From positions 1-64,000 of the forward strand of contig CAZARD010000003.1 of NCBI GenBank assembly GCA_964487505.1: a stretch of 64,000 nucleotides of DNA, in the 5' to 3' direction. The notes beneath the pieces were generated by a model that was given only the letters and a program-made list of their open reading frames with translations, was not told the DNA's origin and searched no databases. This document shows positions 47,428 through 56,416 of the stretch, one piece after another; within the stretch, counting starts at the first letter, position 1, and each line of letters begins with the position of its first letter. Made by a program: the position numbers and the translations under genes. This DNA comes from JAFDVJ01 sp964487505. GTDB taxonomy: Bacteria; Acidobacteriota; Blastocatellia; Pyrinomonadales; Pyrinomonadaceae.

Positions 47428-48537
47428 ATGTTCGGCGCGCTCACAAACTCGGCCCATCTCTCACTCGCCCCGCTTGGCGCCGGCGACCTGATCGATCGGG
47501 CCGTCAGGCTGTACCGGAAGAACTTCTGGACATTCATTTGGATCGCCGCGCCGCCGATCATCGCCGGAACGATCATTTCCGTCATCTGGACCGTCACCGC
47601 GCGCGCGCTGTTCACGGTCGATACCGTCAACAATCCCGGCGAGACATTCGTTTTCTACCTTTTCACATACACCGGAAACCTCGTCATCTGGCTTGTCGAG
47701 ATCGTCGCCGCCCTGACGGTTATGGGCGGAGCGACGCGCGTCTTCGTCAGGCACTTGCTGTTTTCCGAACCGATAACGTTCCGTGAGACATACAAGACGG
47801 TGAGAGGGCGGATTCCGGGACTGATCGCGGCGTCACTGGTCATCACCGTGATGCTTGGCGTTTTCGGATTCTTCCTTTTCTATGTCGGCCTGATCCTGGT
47901 CTTTATCGCGATCGCGATCGCGGTTGCCGCCTTCAGTTTCTCGCCGTTCGTGGCGACGATCGTGTCCATCGCGCTGACGGTCGCAATCGGCGGGCTGATG
48001 GCGTGGGTGTTCTTTCTTCTTGGATCCCGGTTTGCATATGTCCCGCAGGTGATGCTGGTCGAAGGCCAGCCATTGCTTTCGGCGGTCGCCCGGAGCGCGT
48101 CGCTTGCGAGCGGGAACGTCCGACGCCTCGCGGCGCTTTTCGTGTTCACGCTTCTCGCGATCTATTCGGCGCTCGCACTTCTATATGTTCCGGTGGCGTG
48201 GTACGCCTGGGCGAACGGTGTCGATCTTATGGCGTCGGCGCTCGAGCCCGATCTGGTGCCGGCGTGGTACCAGATCGCGAACCAGTTGATCTGGCAGGCG
48301 AGCATGATCCTCTTGCTGCCCGTCTGGATGCTCGGCTTAAGCCTTCTTTACGTCGATGAACGCGTCCGTCACGAGGGCTACGACATCGAGTTGATGGCGG
48401 CCCGTCGGCTCGGCGAGATCCCGTCGGTGCCGAAAAACTTCGTCAACCCGCTGCAACCGGCCCTTGCCAATCGTGGCCCGGAACCGAATCCCATTGGAGA
48501 GCGGTCCGGTTCGCTGACGACCCTGAATCTGAAATGA
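47428..48537 (+). CDS. Polytopic membrane protein, glycerophosphodiesterase-membrane-domain-like
   Basis: This 369-aa protein has about six to seven hydrophobic segments. The start LSLAPLGAGDLIDRAVRLYRKNFW resembles the YciC/GDPD-membrane-domain type membrane proteins that precede DUF4129 genes in MoxR-type operons. Start ATG 47428 is preferred over a TTG at 47383 that falls beside the terminator. Its stop overlaps the next start (ATGA at 48534). A role in envelope assembly or stress is inferred from context only. Confidence 0.8.
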   Translation: MFGALTNSAHLSLAPLGAGDLIDRAVRLYRKNFWTFIWIAAPPIIAGTIISVIWTVTARALFTVDTVNNPGETFVFYLFTYTGNLVIWLVEIVAALTVMGGATRVFVRHLLFSEPITFRETYKTVRGRIPGLIAASLVITVMLGVFGFFLFYVGLILVFIAIAIAVAAFSFSPFVATIVSIALTVAIGGLMAWVFFLLGSRFAYVPQVMLVEGQPLLSAVARSASLASGNVRRLAALFVFTLLAIYSALALLYVPVAWYAWANGVDLMASALEPDLVPAWYQIANQLIWQASMILLLPVWMLGLSLLYVDERVRHEGYDIELMAARRLGEIPSVPKNFVNPLQPALANRGPEPNPIGERSGSLTTLNLK

Positions 48538-49571
48538 AGCGGCTCTCGATTCTTCTGTTGATGGTGGCGTTTGCATCCGTTGTTTCGGGCGCGTCGGTGA
48601 CCGATTACAAGGCTCACGTCCAAGGACTTCGGAACGAGGTCGCGAACCGCATCGCGGAGATCAGGAGTTCGAACGTCGACGCCGAGGATTGGAACAGGAT
48701 ACGGGAACGGATACGCGGTGCCCTGACGAAGCGCGATCCCAGGTTCGCGCGGATCGAGACGGGCGGATCGGTCGTCGAGATCGACGACCGATGGCTTGGC
48801 GAACGTGTCAAGTCGATCGAGAACAGCCCCGAGTCGGCTGAAGCCGCGTTGATCGAGATCGACGAGCGCCTCGCGGCGATCGAATTCGAGATCGGCGCGC
48901 TCGAGCGTGCGGCCGTGAAAGAGCGAACGAAGGACCAGGACAAAGAGAAGATCGCCGAGATCCTGCGTCGGGTAGAGTTCCAAAAACCCGAACCGCCGAA
49001 AGAAAGCTGGCTCGACAGGCTTCGCAAAGCCATCGAAGATTGGCTTTCCGAGAATTTCCCGAAGGTCGGCCCGCCACGCACCGACTCGAACGGGATGCGA
49101 ACGACGTCCGTCGTGCTTCAGATCCTGCTATACGCGCTCGTCATCGGCACTGTCGGGTTTATCGTTTACAAGTTTGCGCCTCTCGTCGCCGCGAGGTTTC
49201 GCCGCGGCGAACGCGACGAAGACGGGGAACGCGTCATTCTCGGCGAGCGGATCGGCGCTGACCAGGATTCCGGAACGCTGTTCGGCGAGGCCGAACGGCT
49301 CGCGCTCGAAGGCGACCTGCGCGGGGCCGTGCGCAGGGGATACGTTGCGATCCTGTGCGAACTCGCCGACCGAAAACTTGTCGGACTGGCGCGTCACAAG
49401 ACGAACCGCGATTACCTGCGCGATATCAGAAAGCACCGTCCGCTTTTCGACGCGATGCGCGGTTTGACGAACCGCTTCGAGCGCCACTGGTACGGACTTG
49501 AGGAAGTGAAGAACGAGGACTGGGAAGAGTTTCGCCGCGAGTATCAGAGCACGCGGTCGGTCAGATCATAA
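48534..49571 (+). CDS. DUF4129 domain protein
   Basis: This 345-aa protein has a signal peptide (about 1-19), a periplasmic coiled-coil region (about 22-165, Glu/Arg rich), one transmembrane helix (about 193-213) and the C-terminal DUF4129 domain (about 250-335; RRGYVAILCELADRKLVGL then NRDYLRDI). DUF4129 proteins are regular members of MoxR-DUF58 type operons. It overlaps the previous gene by 4 nt (ATGA) and is followed directly by the DUF4350 gene. Confidence 0.87.
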   Translation: MKRLSILLLMVAFASVVSGASVTDYKAHVQGLRNEVANRIAEIRSSNVDAEDWNRIRERIRGALTKRDPRFARIETGGSVVEIDDRWLGERVKSIENSPESAEAALIEIDERLAAIEFEIGALERAAVKERTKDQDKEKIAEILRRVEFQKPEPPKESWLDRLRKAIEDWLSENFPKVGPPRTDSNGMRTTSVVLQILLYALVIGTVGFIVYKFAPLVAARFRRGERDEDGERVILGERIGADQDSGTLFGEAERLALEGDLRGAVRRGYVAILCELADRKLVGLARHKTNRDYLRDIRKHRPLFDAMRGLTNRFERHWYGLEEVKNEDWEEFRREYQSTRSVRS

Positions 49572-50984
49572 GTGCGACAGAGAATCTTCATATTGCTGGG
49601 TCTTCTGCTTTTGATCGCGGTGCTGGTCGCGCTCAATGCCGCCTCGTACACCCAAAAGCAGGCGCTCCTCGACAGCGAGTTCTTTCCGAACCGTTCGACG
49701 TACAACCGCGGCCCGACGGGAACCAAAGCGTATTTCGATCTGCTCGTAGAGACGGGCCGAAATCCGGTCAGATGGGCCGAGCCGACCTCCGCGCTCCGCC
49801 GGGCCGATGCTCCGTCGACTTTCGTCGTCATCGGCGAACTGCGAAGACCGTTTCAAGACCAGGATTTCCCGCATCTCTTGCGATGGGTCTCGGAGGGTGG
49901 AAGGCTCGTCGTCATCGACCGTTCGCCCGACCCGAAGCTTCGGGTGACATCGTCGGACTTCAAGCTCGAACTCCTCGAGACCGGAGAGCGACCGTTCTTC
50001 GATACCGATGCCTACGACCAGTCGCAGATGACGATGCGCACCGACGCCGCGAAGTCGCGGTTGCCGTCTACGCTCACGCAATCGGTGAATGCGGTCCAGC
50101 CGTCGCGATTCCTCTCGTCGATGACCTTCTCGCGGATCGTTTACGGCGAAGCGTCGACGACCGGATCCGATTACCCCGACGGAACCGAAAGCGATTATCG
50201 GCAGCCCACGCCGCGATCAGGCGATGATGAGATCCGTATCGCGCCGAAGATCGAGGCCGAGCCGGAGCTTCCCGAGTCGGCGGAGGCGCTTAACGCTCCG
50301 GTCGTTCTCATCGCTAACTCGACATCCAATGTTGTCGTCAAGGTTCCGTACGGCATCGGCGAGATAGTTTTCGTCACCGATCCATACCTTGTATCAAACG
50401 CCGGGATCGGCGTCGCCGACAACGCGCTGCTCGGGCTCAATCTCGCCGGATCCGGTCCTGTCGCGTTCGACGAATACCATCAGGGGTTCGGCAAGGGCGA
50501 CAACCGGTTTCTCGAGTTCTTCGCCGGAACTCCCGTCGTTTCGATGTTCCTGCAGATCGCGCTGCTCGTCGGCCTCGTGTTCCTATCGCAGAGCCGGCGT
50601 TTCGCGCGTCCCGTACCGGAGCCCGAACCGGACCGCTTGTCGAAACTCGAGTACGTTTCGGCGATGGCCGAGCTGCAGCAGCGAACGAAGGGGTTCGATC
50701 TCGCGATCGAGAACATTTACGGCGAATTCCGGAGGCGGGTCTCGCGGTTGGTCGGCATCGACAATACGACCGCCCGGCGACGCGATTTGGCCGTGCTGAT
50801 CACGGAACGGTTGCCCGATGAAAGCGCTGACGAGATCGAAGCCGTGCTCAACCGTTGCGATGACATAATGCACGGCGACCGCACCGGATCGCGCGAGGTC
50901 CTGCGGCTTGCGTCGCGGATCCGGGAACTCGAACAACGCCTCGGGCTGCAGCGGCGCAAACGCGACCGATCGGACAAGAGATGA
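49572..50984 (+). CDS. DUF4350 domain protein
   Basis: This 470-aa protein starts with GTG directly after the DUF4129 stop, with an N-terminal transmembrane helix (about 4-22). The exported domain has the DUF4350 pattern YNRGPTGTKAYFDLL and a Rossmann-like LLRWVSEGGRLVVID. A second membrane helix lies at about 318-336 (VSMFLQIALLVGLVFL), then a charged cytoplasmic C-terminus. DUF4350 accompanies MoxR/DUF58 in many phyla. The stop overlaps the next start as ATGA at 50981. Confidence 0.87.
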   Translation: MRQRIFILLGLLLLIAVLVALNAASYTQKQALLDSEFFPNRSTYNRGPTGTKAYFDLLVETGRNPVRWAEPTSALRRADAPSTFVVIGELRRPFQDQDFPHLLRWVSEGGRLVVIDRSPDPKLRVTSSDFKLELLETGERPFFDTDAYDQSQMTMRTDAAKSRLPSTLTQSVNAVQPSRFLSSMTFSRIVYGEASTTGSDYPDGTESDYRQPTPRSGDDEIRIAPKIEAEPELPESAEALNAPVVLIANSTSNVVVKVPYGIGEIVFVTDPYLVSNAGIGVADNALLGLNLAGSGPVAFDEYHQGFGKGDNRFLEFFAGTPVVSMFLQIALLVGLVFLSQSRRFARPVPEPEPDRLSKLEYVSAMAELQQRTKGFDLAIENIYGEFRRRVSRLVGIDNTTARRRDLAVLITERLPDESADEIEAVLNRCDDIMHGDRTGSREVLRLASRIRELEQRLGLQRRKRDRSDKR

Positions 50985-51733
50985 CCAACGTCGAACTCGC
51001 ACTTCTTGTGATCCTTTTCTTCCTAACGTCGGTTGTCGGAGTCGTCACGGGAAGCAACTCGCTGGTCACGGTGCCGGTGATGTTCCAGTTCGGCATCGAT
51101 CCGAGGGTCGCGATCGCGACAAATATGTTCGGGCTGACGTTTATGAGCATCGGCGCGACGATACCGTTCCTGAGGGCCGGAAAGATCGACCGCAAGACGA
51201 CGGTCCCGCTCGTGCTGATCACGCTGGTCGGCTCGGCGATCGGCGCGCTGCTCGTTTCGCTGATCGCTCCGGTCGGACTTAAACTGATTGTGTCGGTGGC
51301 GATGATAGTCGTTACGGCGTTCACGCTTCTGAACCGGAACGCCGGCGTCGTCAAGGCGGAACCGACCGGCACGCGCACGGCCGTCGTCTATCTTCTGACC
51401 TTCCTGCTCGGCATCTACGGCGGCCTTTACAGCGGCGGGTATGTCACGATGCTGACGGCGGTCTTTGTCGCTCTGTTCGGGATGACATTTTCCGAATCGG
51501 TCGCGACGACGAAGATCATCAACGTTTTTTCATCGGCAATTGCCACTGCGGTCTTTATGTGGCAAGGTTTAGTTGATTATCGGCTCGGCTTCATCCTGGC
51601 GGTAACGATGTTCGCCGGCGCCTACATCGGCGCGCATACGGTCACGAAAATGAGCGACGTTTGGCTCAAACGGATCTTCGTCATCGTCGTTCTCGCGCTG
51701 GCGCTTAAAACGATTTTTGATTTTGGATTTTAG
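50981..51733 (+). CDS. TauE/SafE (TSUP) family permease
   Basis: This 250-aa protein has seven to eight hydrophobic segments and the paired family motifs: N-terminal GVVTGSNSLVTVPVMFQFG and GIYGGLYSGGYVTML. TSUP proteins export or import sulphite, sulphoacetate or other organosulphur compounds. It overlaps DUF4350 by 4 nt and sits between that gene and moxR, an unusual insert into the module. The last four codons (DFGF) and stop lie inside a GGATTTT repeat, so the C-terminus may have been altered by the repeat. Confidence 0.88.
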   Translation: MTNVELALLVILFFLTSVVGVVTGSNSLVTVPVMFQFGIDPRVAIATNMFGLTFMSIGATIPFLRAGKIDRKTTVPLVLITLVGSAIGALLVSLIAPVGLKLIVSVAMIVVTAFTLLNRNAGVVKAEPTGTRTAVVYLLTFLLGIYGGLYSGGYVTMLTAVFVALFGMTFSESVATTKIINVFSSAIATAVFMWQGLVDYRLGFILAVTMFAGAYIGAHTVTKMSDVWLKRIFVIVVLALALKTIFDFGF

Positions 51734-51829
51734 ATTTTGGATTCGTCACCGAATCCGATTGAACTTCGGCGCGACCCGGTCAGCGGCAAATTCGAAATCC
51801 CAAATCCAAGATCGGCAATCCCAAATCGA
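51716..51829. repeat. Inverted GGATTTT heptamer array between TSUP and moxR
   Basis: GGATTTT-type units (51716-51746) face AAATCC-type units (about 51795-51829) across a 48-nt centre, like the element at 24288-24445. Confidence 0.7.
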
Positions 51830-51832
51830 ATT

Positions 51833-52786
51833 ATGCTGACTTACACTCCGCAAACGGTTGCGCAGATTCTCAATGAACTCAGAAAGGTCATCGTCGGCCA
51901 AGACGAGGCTATCGAGCAGATCCTTGTGGCCTTCCTTGCCGAAGGTCACGCGCTTATCGAAGGCGTTCCGGGAACGGCGAAAACGCTGACAGTGAAGACT
52001 TTGGCGCGGATCATCGGCGCGCATTTCTCGCGCATCCAGTTCACGCCGGACCTGATGCCGTCGGATGTCACCGGGACCAACGTTTTCAATATGCAGACAT
52101 CGCAGTTCAGTCTGCGGCACGGGCCGATCTTCACCGACATACTTCTCGCCGACGAGATCAACAGAACACCTCCGAAGACTCAGGCCGCATTGCTCGAAGC
52201 GATGGAAGAACGCCAGGTGACGATCGACGGCGAACGGTTTCAGCTGTCGCCGATCTTCACGGTCCTCGCGACCGAGAATCCGATCGAATACGAGGGTACT
52301 TACCCGTTGCCCGAAGCGCAGCTCGATCGTTTCCTGCTGAAGATCCTGATCGATTATCCGCCGGCGGAAGCCGAACTCGAGATCGTCGCCCGCTGGGACC
52401 ATGGGTTCAATTCGAGGCGGCTTGAGGATGTGGATGTCGAGCCGCTCGGCGACGTTGCGGCGATACAGCATTGCCGCGCCGAGGTCCGGGCGATCAGGCT
52501 CGAGCCCGGAGTTCAAAAGTACATCGTCGAGATCGTCCGCAAAACGCGCAGCCATCCGTCGATCCTGTACGGCGCGAGTCCGCGCGCGGCGGTTGCTCTT
52601 TTGTTGTGTTCAAAGGCTTTGGCGGCGATCCGCGGGCGCGAGTTCGTGACCCCGGACGACATTCGCGACATAGCCGTACCCGTGATGCGGCACCGTCTCG
52701 CGCTGCGTGCCGAAGCCGAACTTGACGGCGCGACGACCGACGCCGTCATCGGGGATGTTATCAAATCGGTCGAGGTTCCGAGGTAA
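51833..52786 (+). CDS. MoxR family AAA+ ATPase
   Basis: This 317-aa AAA+ protein has Walker A GVPGTAKT, Walker B ILLADEINRTPPKTQ, the sensor-1 region LATENPIEYEGTYPLPEAQLDRF and the C-terminal lid (SPRAAVALL). MoxR proteins act as chaperones with von Willebrand-factor A partners. ATG 51833 is chosen because the ATPase core starts about 30 residues on; an earlier in-frame start would be coded by the repeat. The usual DUF58 partner does not follow; instead an SGNH-like gene starts 25 nt downstream. Confidence 0.94.
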   Translation: MLTYTPQTVAQILNELRKVIVGQDEAIEQILVAFLAEGHALIEGVPGTAKTLTVKTLARIIGAHFSRIQFTPDLMPSDVTGTNVFNMQTSQFSLRHGPIFTDILLADEINRTPPKTQAALLEAMEERQVTIDGERFQLSPIFTVLATENPIEYEGTYPLPEAQLDRFLLKILIDYPPAEAELEIVARWDHGFNSRRLEDVDVEPLGDVAAIQHCRAEVRAIRLEPGVQKYIVEIVRKTRSHPSILYGASPRAAVALLLCSKALAAIRGREFVTPDDIRDIAVPVMRHRLALRAEAELDGATTDAVIGDVIKSVEVPR

Positions 52787-52811
52787 GCGCGGCCTTTCCG
52801 GATCCGTGAAG

Positions 52812-53909
52812 ATGAACTCGAGACGTCATTTCCTTCAGCAACTTGCCGCGATCCCTGCGGCGGCGTTGGTTCTTAAGTCGGCATTCGCCGATTCGCCGTC
52901 GAGGTTCGATCTGCTGGTCGTCGGCGATTCGCTCGTCTGGGGCCAGGGGCTCGAAGAGAAGGACAAATTCTACACGTTGACAAAGGAATGGCTCGAATCG
53001 GAAGCGTTCGGTGCGCGGGTCAACGTCAATCTGAACGTCAAGGCCCACTCGGGCGCGACCATCAAGTTGACGCCGCGAGAAGAAGAGGGACTCCGCAAGG
53101 GCGGGCTCAGTGACGAGCGTTACTACTTTTCCGAGGTCAACGTTGGGTACCCGACGATCACAAAACAACTCGACATCGCGCGGCGCGAATACGACTCGCC
53201 CGATTCGGTGGGGATGATACTGGTTTCCGCCGGTATCACTGACCTCTCGGTCGCATCGATCCTCGATCCGTTCGGCGACAACAAGAAGTTACGTGCCGAC
53301 ATCGATAGATTCTGCCGCGATTCGATGACGGAGATGCTCGCCCAAGCGGCGAAGCTTTTTCCGAAGGCGCTGATCGGAGTGCTCGGCTATTATCCGATGA
53401 TATCGCCCAAGACCTCGACCAAGGACCTTTTCAATTTCACGCTTGAGGCGATCTCCTTTCCGCGGCCGTTGAAACCGATCGCGAACAATCTGCTGACCAA
53501 GCAGTTCTTCAAGATCATACGTAGCCGCGCGATGAAACGCTCGAAGATATGGTCGGAGCTTTCCGAGCTGCGGCTCCGCGAGGCGGTTGCGGCGGTCAAC
53601 GCACAGAGCGGATCGACCCGTGCGGTCTTTATCAAAGCGCCGATCAACGAAGACAACACCTACGGTACAAAAGAATCGCTCGTATTCCGGCTATTGAAAA
53701 AGGGTCGGGTCGAGGACAGTTTCTATGACCGGCGGCTCACTGAATGCCGTTCGACGCTCGCCGAGATCAAGAAGGCGACGGATCTCAGATACTCTCTGCG
53801 GTTCTGCGAAATGGCCGCCGTCGGCCATCCGAACCCTGCCGGATCGCGGGCCTTTGCCGAAGCGATCAAGGCCGCAGTCGGACCGGAGATAGTAAAGCGG
53901 CGGAACTGA
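52812..53909 (+). CDS. Tat-exported SGNH/GDSL hydrolase-like protein 1
   Basis: This 365-aa protein has a twin-arginine signal NSRRHFLQQLAA (cleavage near AFADS). Block I is LLVVGDSLVWGQGL; the usual Gly and oxyanion Asn (GxND) appear as AHSGAT and AGITDL; the terminal block has GHPNPAGS with His but no Asp three residues before. ATG 52812 or GTG 52806 may be the start. It begins 25 nt after moxR, so it is probably co-transcribed. It is related to, but more distant from, the next two genes. Substrate unknown. Confidence 0.82.
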   Translation: MNSRRHFLQQLAAIPAAALVLKSAFADSPSRFDLLVVGDSLVWGQGLEEKDKFYTLTKEWLESEAFGARVNVNLNVKAHSGATIKLTPREEEGLRKGGLSDERYYFSEVNVGYPTITKQLDIARREYDSPDSVGMILVSAGITDLSVASILDPFGDNKKLRADIDRFCRDSMTEMLAQAAKLFPKALIGVLGYYPMISPKTSTKDLFNFTLEAISFPRPLKPIANNLLTKQFFKIIRSRAMKRSKIWSELSELRLREAVAAVNAQSGSTRAVFIKAPINEDNTYGTKESLVFRLLKKGRVEDSFYDRRLTECRSTLAEIKKATDLRYSLRFCEMAAVGHPNPAGSRAFAEAIKAAVGPEIVKRRN

Positions 53910-53978
53910 TCGCGATTCGCGCCGCGAGTCGTTTGTTTCCTGACGAACTAGTCATAAAATAGAAACGGAGACATTCAG

Positions 53979-55094
53979 ATGAACGGGATGTCACGCCGTG
54001 ATTTTGTTGCGCAGTTCGGTTTGGCCCTTGCCGGTACGACTCTACTTTCGCGCATTGTCCCGGCGTTGGCGGACGAGGTCTTCGACATCGTTGTCGCCGG
54101 CGACTCTATCATCTTGGGGCAAGGTCTTCGCCAAAAGGACAAGTTTTATTCGATCATCAGCGAATGGATCGCGACCGAAGTTTTTCACGGAACGCGAGAA
54201 TTGCGATTAACGGTCAAGGCACATTCTGGGGCGCGTATCCGATTTGCCGATAAGCAACTCGATGAGATGCGCCGGGTCGGGCAGCCACCCGATAGGTTCT
54301 ACTATCCGGAAGCCAGCACGTCGTTTCCCTCGATCACGACGCAAGTGGAAATTGCGCATCGCGAGAGCCCCGATCCGCGAACCGTGAAACTCGTAATGCT
54401 CTCCGGCGGCATTACGGACCTCGTCTCCGTGAATGCGGTCAACCCTTTTTTCAAAAAGAGCAAATTCCTGCGTCTCGTTCATCTTTACTGCAATGAAGAA
54501 ATGGGCAAACTTCTGGCGCAGGTGACAAAGTTGTTTCCGGAGGCAAACGTCGCGGTCTTCGGCTATTTCCCGATCGTCTCGACCAAAAGCGATACCAACA
54601 AGATCGCGAAGACGCTGATGAAGATGATCCGATTTCCGCATCAACTTCAGTGGTTGCTGACGAACGGCTTCAGCAAGCAGTTTATGAAGATCCTGAGGAA
54701 GGCGGCTTGCGAACGGTCGCGGCTCTGGCTTTCAGAATCGAACAAAGGACTCTCCGAGGCAATCGCTAGGACGAACGCCGCGGCCGGCGAGAAGCGAGTC
54801 GTCTTCGTCCCGTCGCCCGTAACCGAGGAGACCTGCTTCGCGACGCCGAACAGTCTTCTTTGGTCACTCGACGAGGACAACTTGCCCGAGGACGACACGT
54901 ATGAGGAGCGCGTCAGGGAATGCCCGCGGGCAATTGAGGAGGTCAGGTATAAACCGCTCGGTCCAACATCGTTACGGATCTGCGAAGTGGCATCCATTGC
55001 GCACCCAAACAAGTCCGGGTCGATAGCATATGCTGAAGCCGCGAAACGCATTCTGCTTCCGATGATGATGGAGCGCTATTTTTTGAGACCGTGA
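53979..55094 (+). CDS. Tat-exported SGNH/GDSL hydrolase-like protein 2
   Basis: This 371-aa protein starts MNGMSRRDFVAQFGLA (twin-arginine signal). Motifs: VAGDSIILGQGL, AHSGARI, GGITDLV and IAHPNKSGS; Asn of GxND is replaced by Thr and the Asp of DxxH by Ser. GGAGA lies 8-12 nt before the ATG. It is very similar over its length to the next gene (for example FLRLVHLYC and FATPNSLLWSLD are shared). A tandem duplicate; function unknown, possibly esterase, acetyl-hydrolase or a non-catalytic ligand binder. Confidence 0.82.
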   Translation: MNGMSRRDFVAQFGLALAGTTLLSRIVPALADEVFDIVVAGDSIILGQGLRQKDKFYSIISEWIATEVFHGTRELRLTVKAHSGARIRFADKQLDEMRRVGQPPDRFYYPEASTSFPSITTQVEIAHRESPDPRTVKLVMLSGGITDLVSVNAVNPFFKKSKFLRLVHLYCNEEMGKLLAQVTKLFPEANVAVFGYFPIVSTKSDTNKIAKTLMKMIRFPHQLQWLLTNGFSKQFMKILRKAACERSRLWLSESNKGLSEAIARTNAAAGEKRVVFVPSPVTEETCFATPNSLLWSLDEDNLPEDDTYEERVRECPRAIEEVRYKPLGPTSLRICEVASIAHPNKSGSIAYAEAAKRILLPMMMERYFLRP

Positions 55095-55199
55095 TGCCGT
55101 TCGAATCCCGGTCTTACGAAACCGGTCGGTGTTTGGAATGCGCTCTTTGGGTTCAAATCCGCGTCGATCCGGGCTTAGAATAGAATCAGAGGCACTCAA

Positions 55200-56306
55200 A
55201 TGAGCGGACTGTCGCGTCGTGATTTTCTTGGCAGACTCGGTCTGGCGCTCGCCGGTTCTGGACTTTTTCCGCGCATTATCCTTGGACAAACGGGCGAGAT
55301 CTTTGATGTCGTCGTCGGCGGCGACTCGTTCATCTGGGGGCAGGGCCTTCGTGAAAAGGACAAGTTCTATTCGATCATCACCGAATGGTTGGCGAACGAC
55401 ATATTTCGGGGATCGCGCCAGGTGAGATTGACCGTCAAAGCCCATTCGGGCGCGCGCATACGCCTTCACGACAAACAACTCGAAGAAATGAACCGCGTCG
55501 GTCAGCCGACCGACAAGTTCTATTATCCGGAAGCCGACATCTCGTTTCCGTCGATCACAACGCAACTGGACACGGCGCATCGTGAATTTGCCGATCCGCG
55601 AACCGTCAAACTCGTGATGCTCTCGGGCGGCATCACCGATCTTGTCGTCGGAAACGCGGTCAATCCGTTCTTGAAAAAGAGCAAATTCCTGCGTCTCGTC
55701 CATCTTTATTGCCACGAAGAAATGGGGAAGCTTCTGGCGCACGCGACGGAACTTTTTCCGGAGGCGGTGATCGCCGTCTTCGCGTATTTTCCGATCGTTT
55801 CAACCAAGAGCGATACGAACAAGATAACGAAGTACCTGATGAAAATGGTTCGCTTCCCGCATCAGTTACAGTGGCTGCTGACGAACGGCTTCAGCAAGCA
55901 GTTCATGAAGATCGTCCGGAAGGCGACCTCGGACCGCTCAAGGCTCTGGTTCGCGGAGTCGAACAAGGAACTGCTCGACGCGGTCGCTCGCACGAACGCT
56001 GCTTTGGGTCGGAAACGCGTCGTTTTCGTCCCGTCGCCGGTAACGGAAGAGACTTGTTTCGCGACGCCGAACAGCCTTCTCTGGTCACTCGACAAAGACA
56101 ACCGGCCCGAAGACGAGATCTACAAGGAGCGCGTCGAGAAGTGCCCGCAGGTCTTCAGTGAGATAAAATACAAGCCGTTCGGGCCGCTCTCGGTCCGGCT
56201 GTGTGAACTGGCATCGGTCGCGCACGTGAACAAGGCCGGGTCGACCGCCTACGCTGAGTCGGCTAAGCCTGTTCTGTTGCCGATGTTCGACGGTTCGAAG
56301 AGCTAG
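55200..56306 (+). CDS. Tat-exported SGNH/GDSL hydrolase-like protein 3
   Basis: This 368-aa paralogue of gene 2 has LSRRDFLGRLGLA as its twin-arginine signal and motifs VGGDSFIWGQGL, AHSGARIRL, GGITDLV and VAHVNKAGS. It keeps the Ser and His candidates but has V for P after the His and the same missing Asp and Asn as its sister. AGAGG is 8-12 nt before ATG 55200. The leader between genes 2 and 3 resembles that between 1 and 2, consistent with tandem duplication. Confidence 0.82.
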   Translation: MSGLSRRDFLGRLGLALAGSGLFPRIILGQTGEIFDVVVGGDSFIWGQGLREKDKFYSIITEWLANDIFRGSRQVRLTVKAHSGARIRLHDKQLEEMNRVGQPTDKFYYPEADISFPSITTQLDTAHREFADPRTVKLVMLSGGITDLVVGNAVNPFLKKSKFLRLVHLYCHEEMGKLLAHATELFPEAVIAVFAYFPIVSTKSDTNKITKYLMKMVRFPHQLQWLLTNGFSKQFMKIVRKATSDRSRLWFAESNKELLDAVARTNAALGRKRVVFVPSPVTEETCFATPNSLLWSLDKDNRPEDEIYKERVEKCPQVFSEIKYKPFGPLSVRLCELASVAHVNKAGSTAYAESAKPVLLPMFDGSKS

Positions 56307-56416
56307 TTCGTGCGGCGACCGGCCGGCTTGGCGGCGACACCACGGAACACATTTACCTTCAGGCTCCGAGATTCGGATCCAGCACCGTTCCTCGTGCTGG
56401 CTTCCTGATCGGATTG

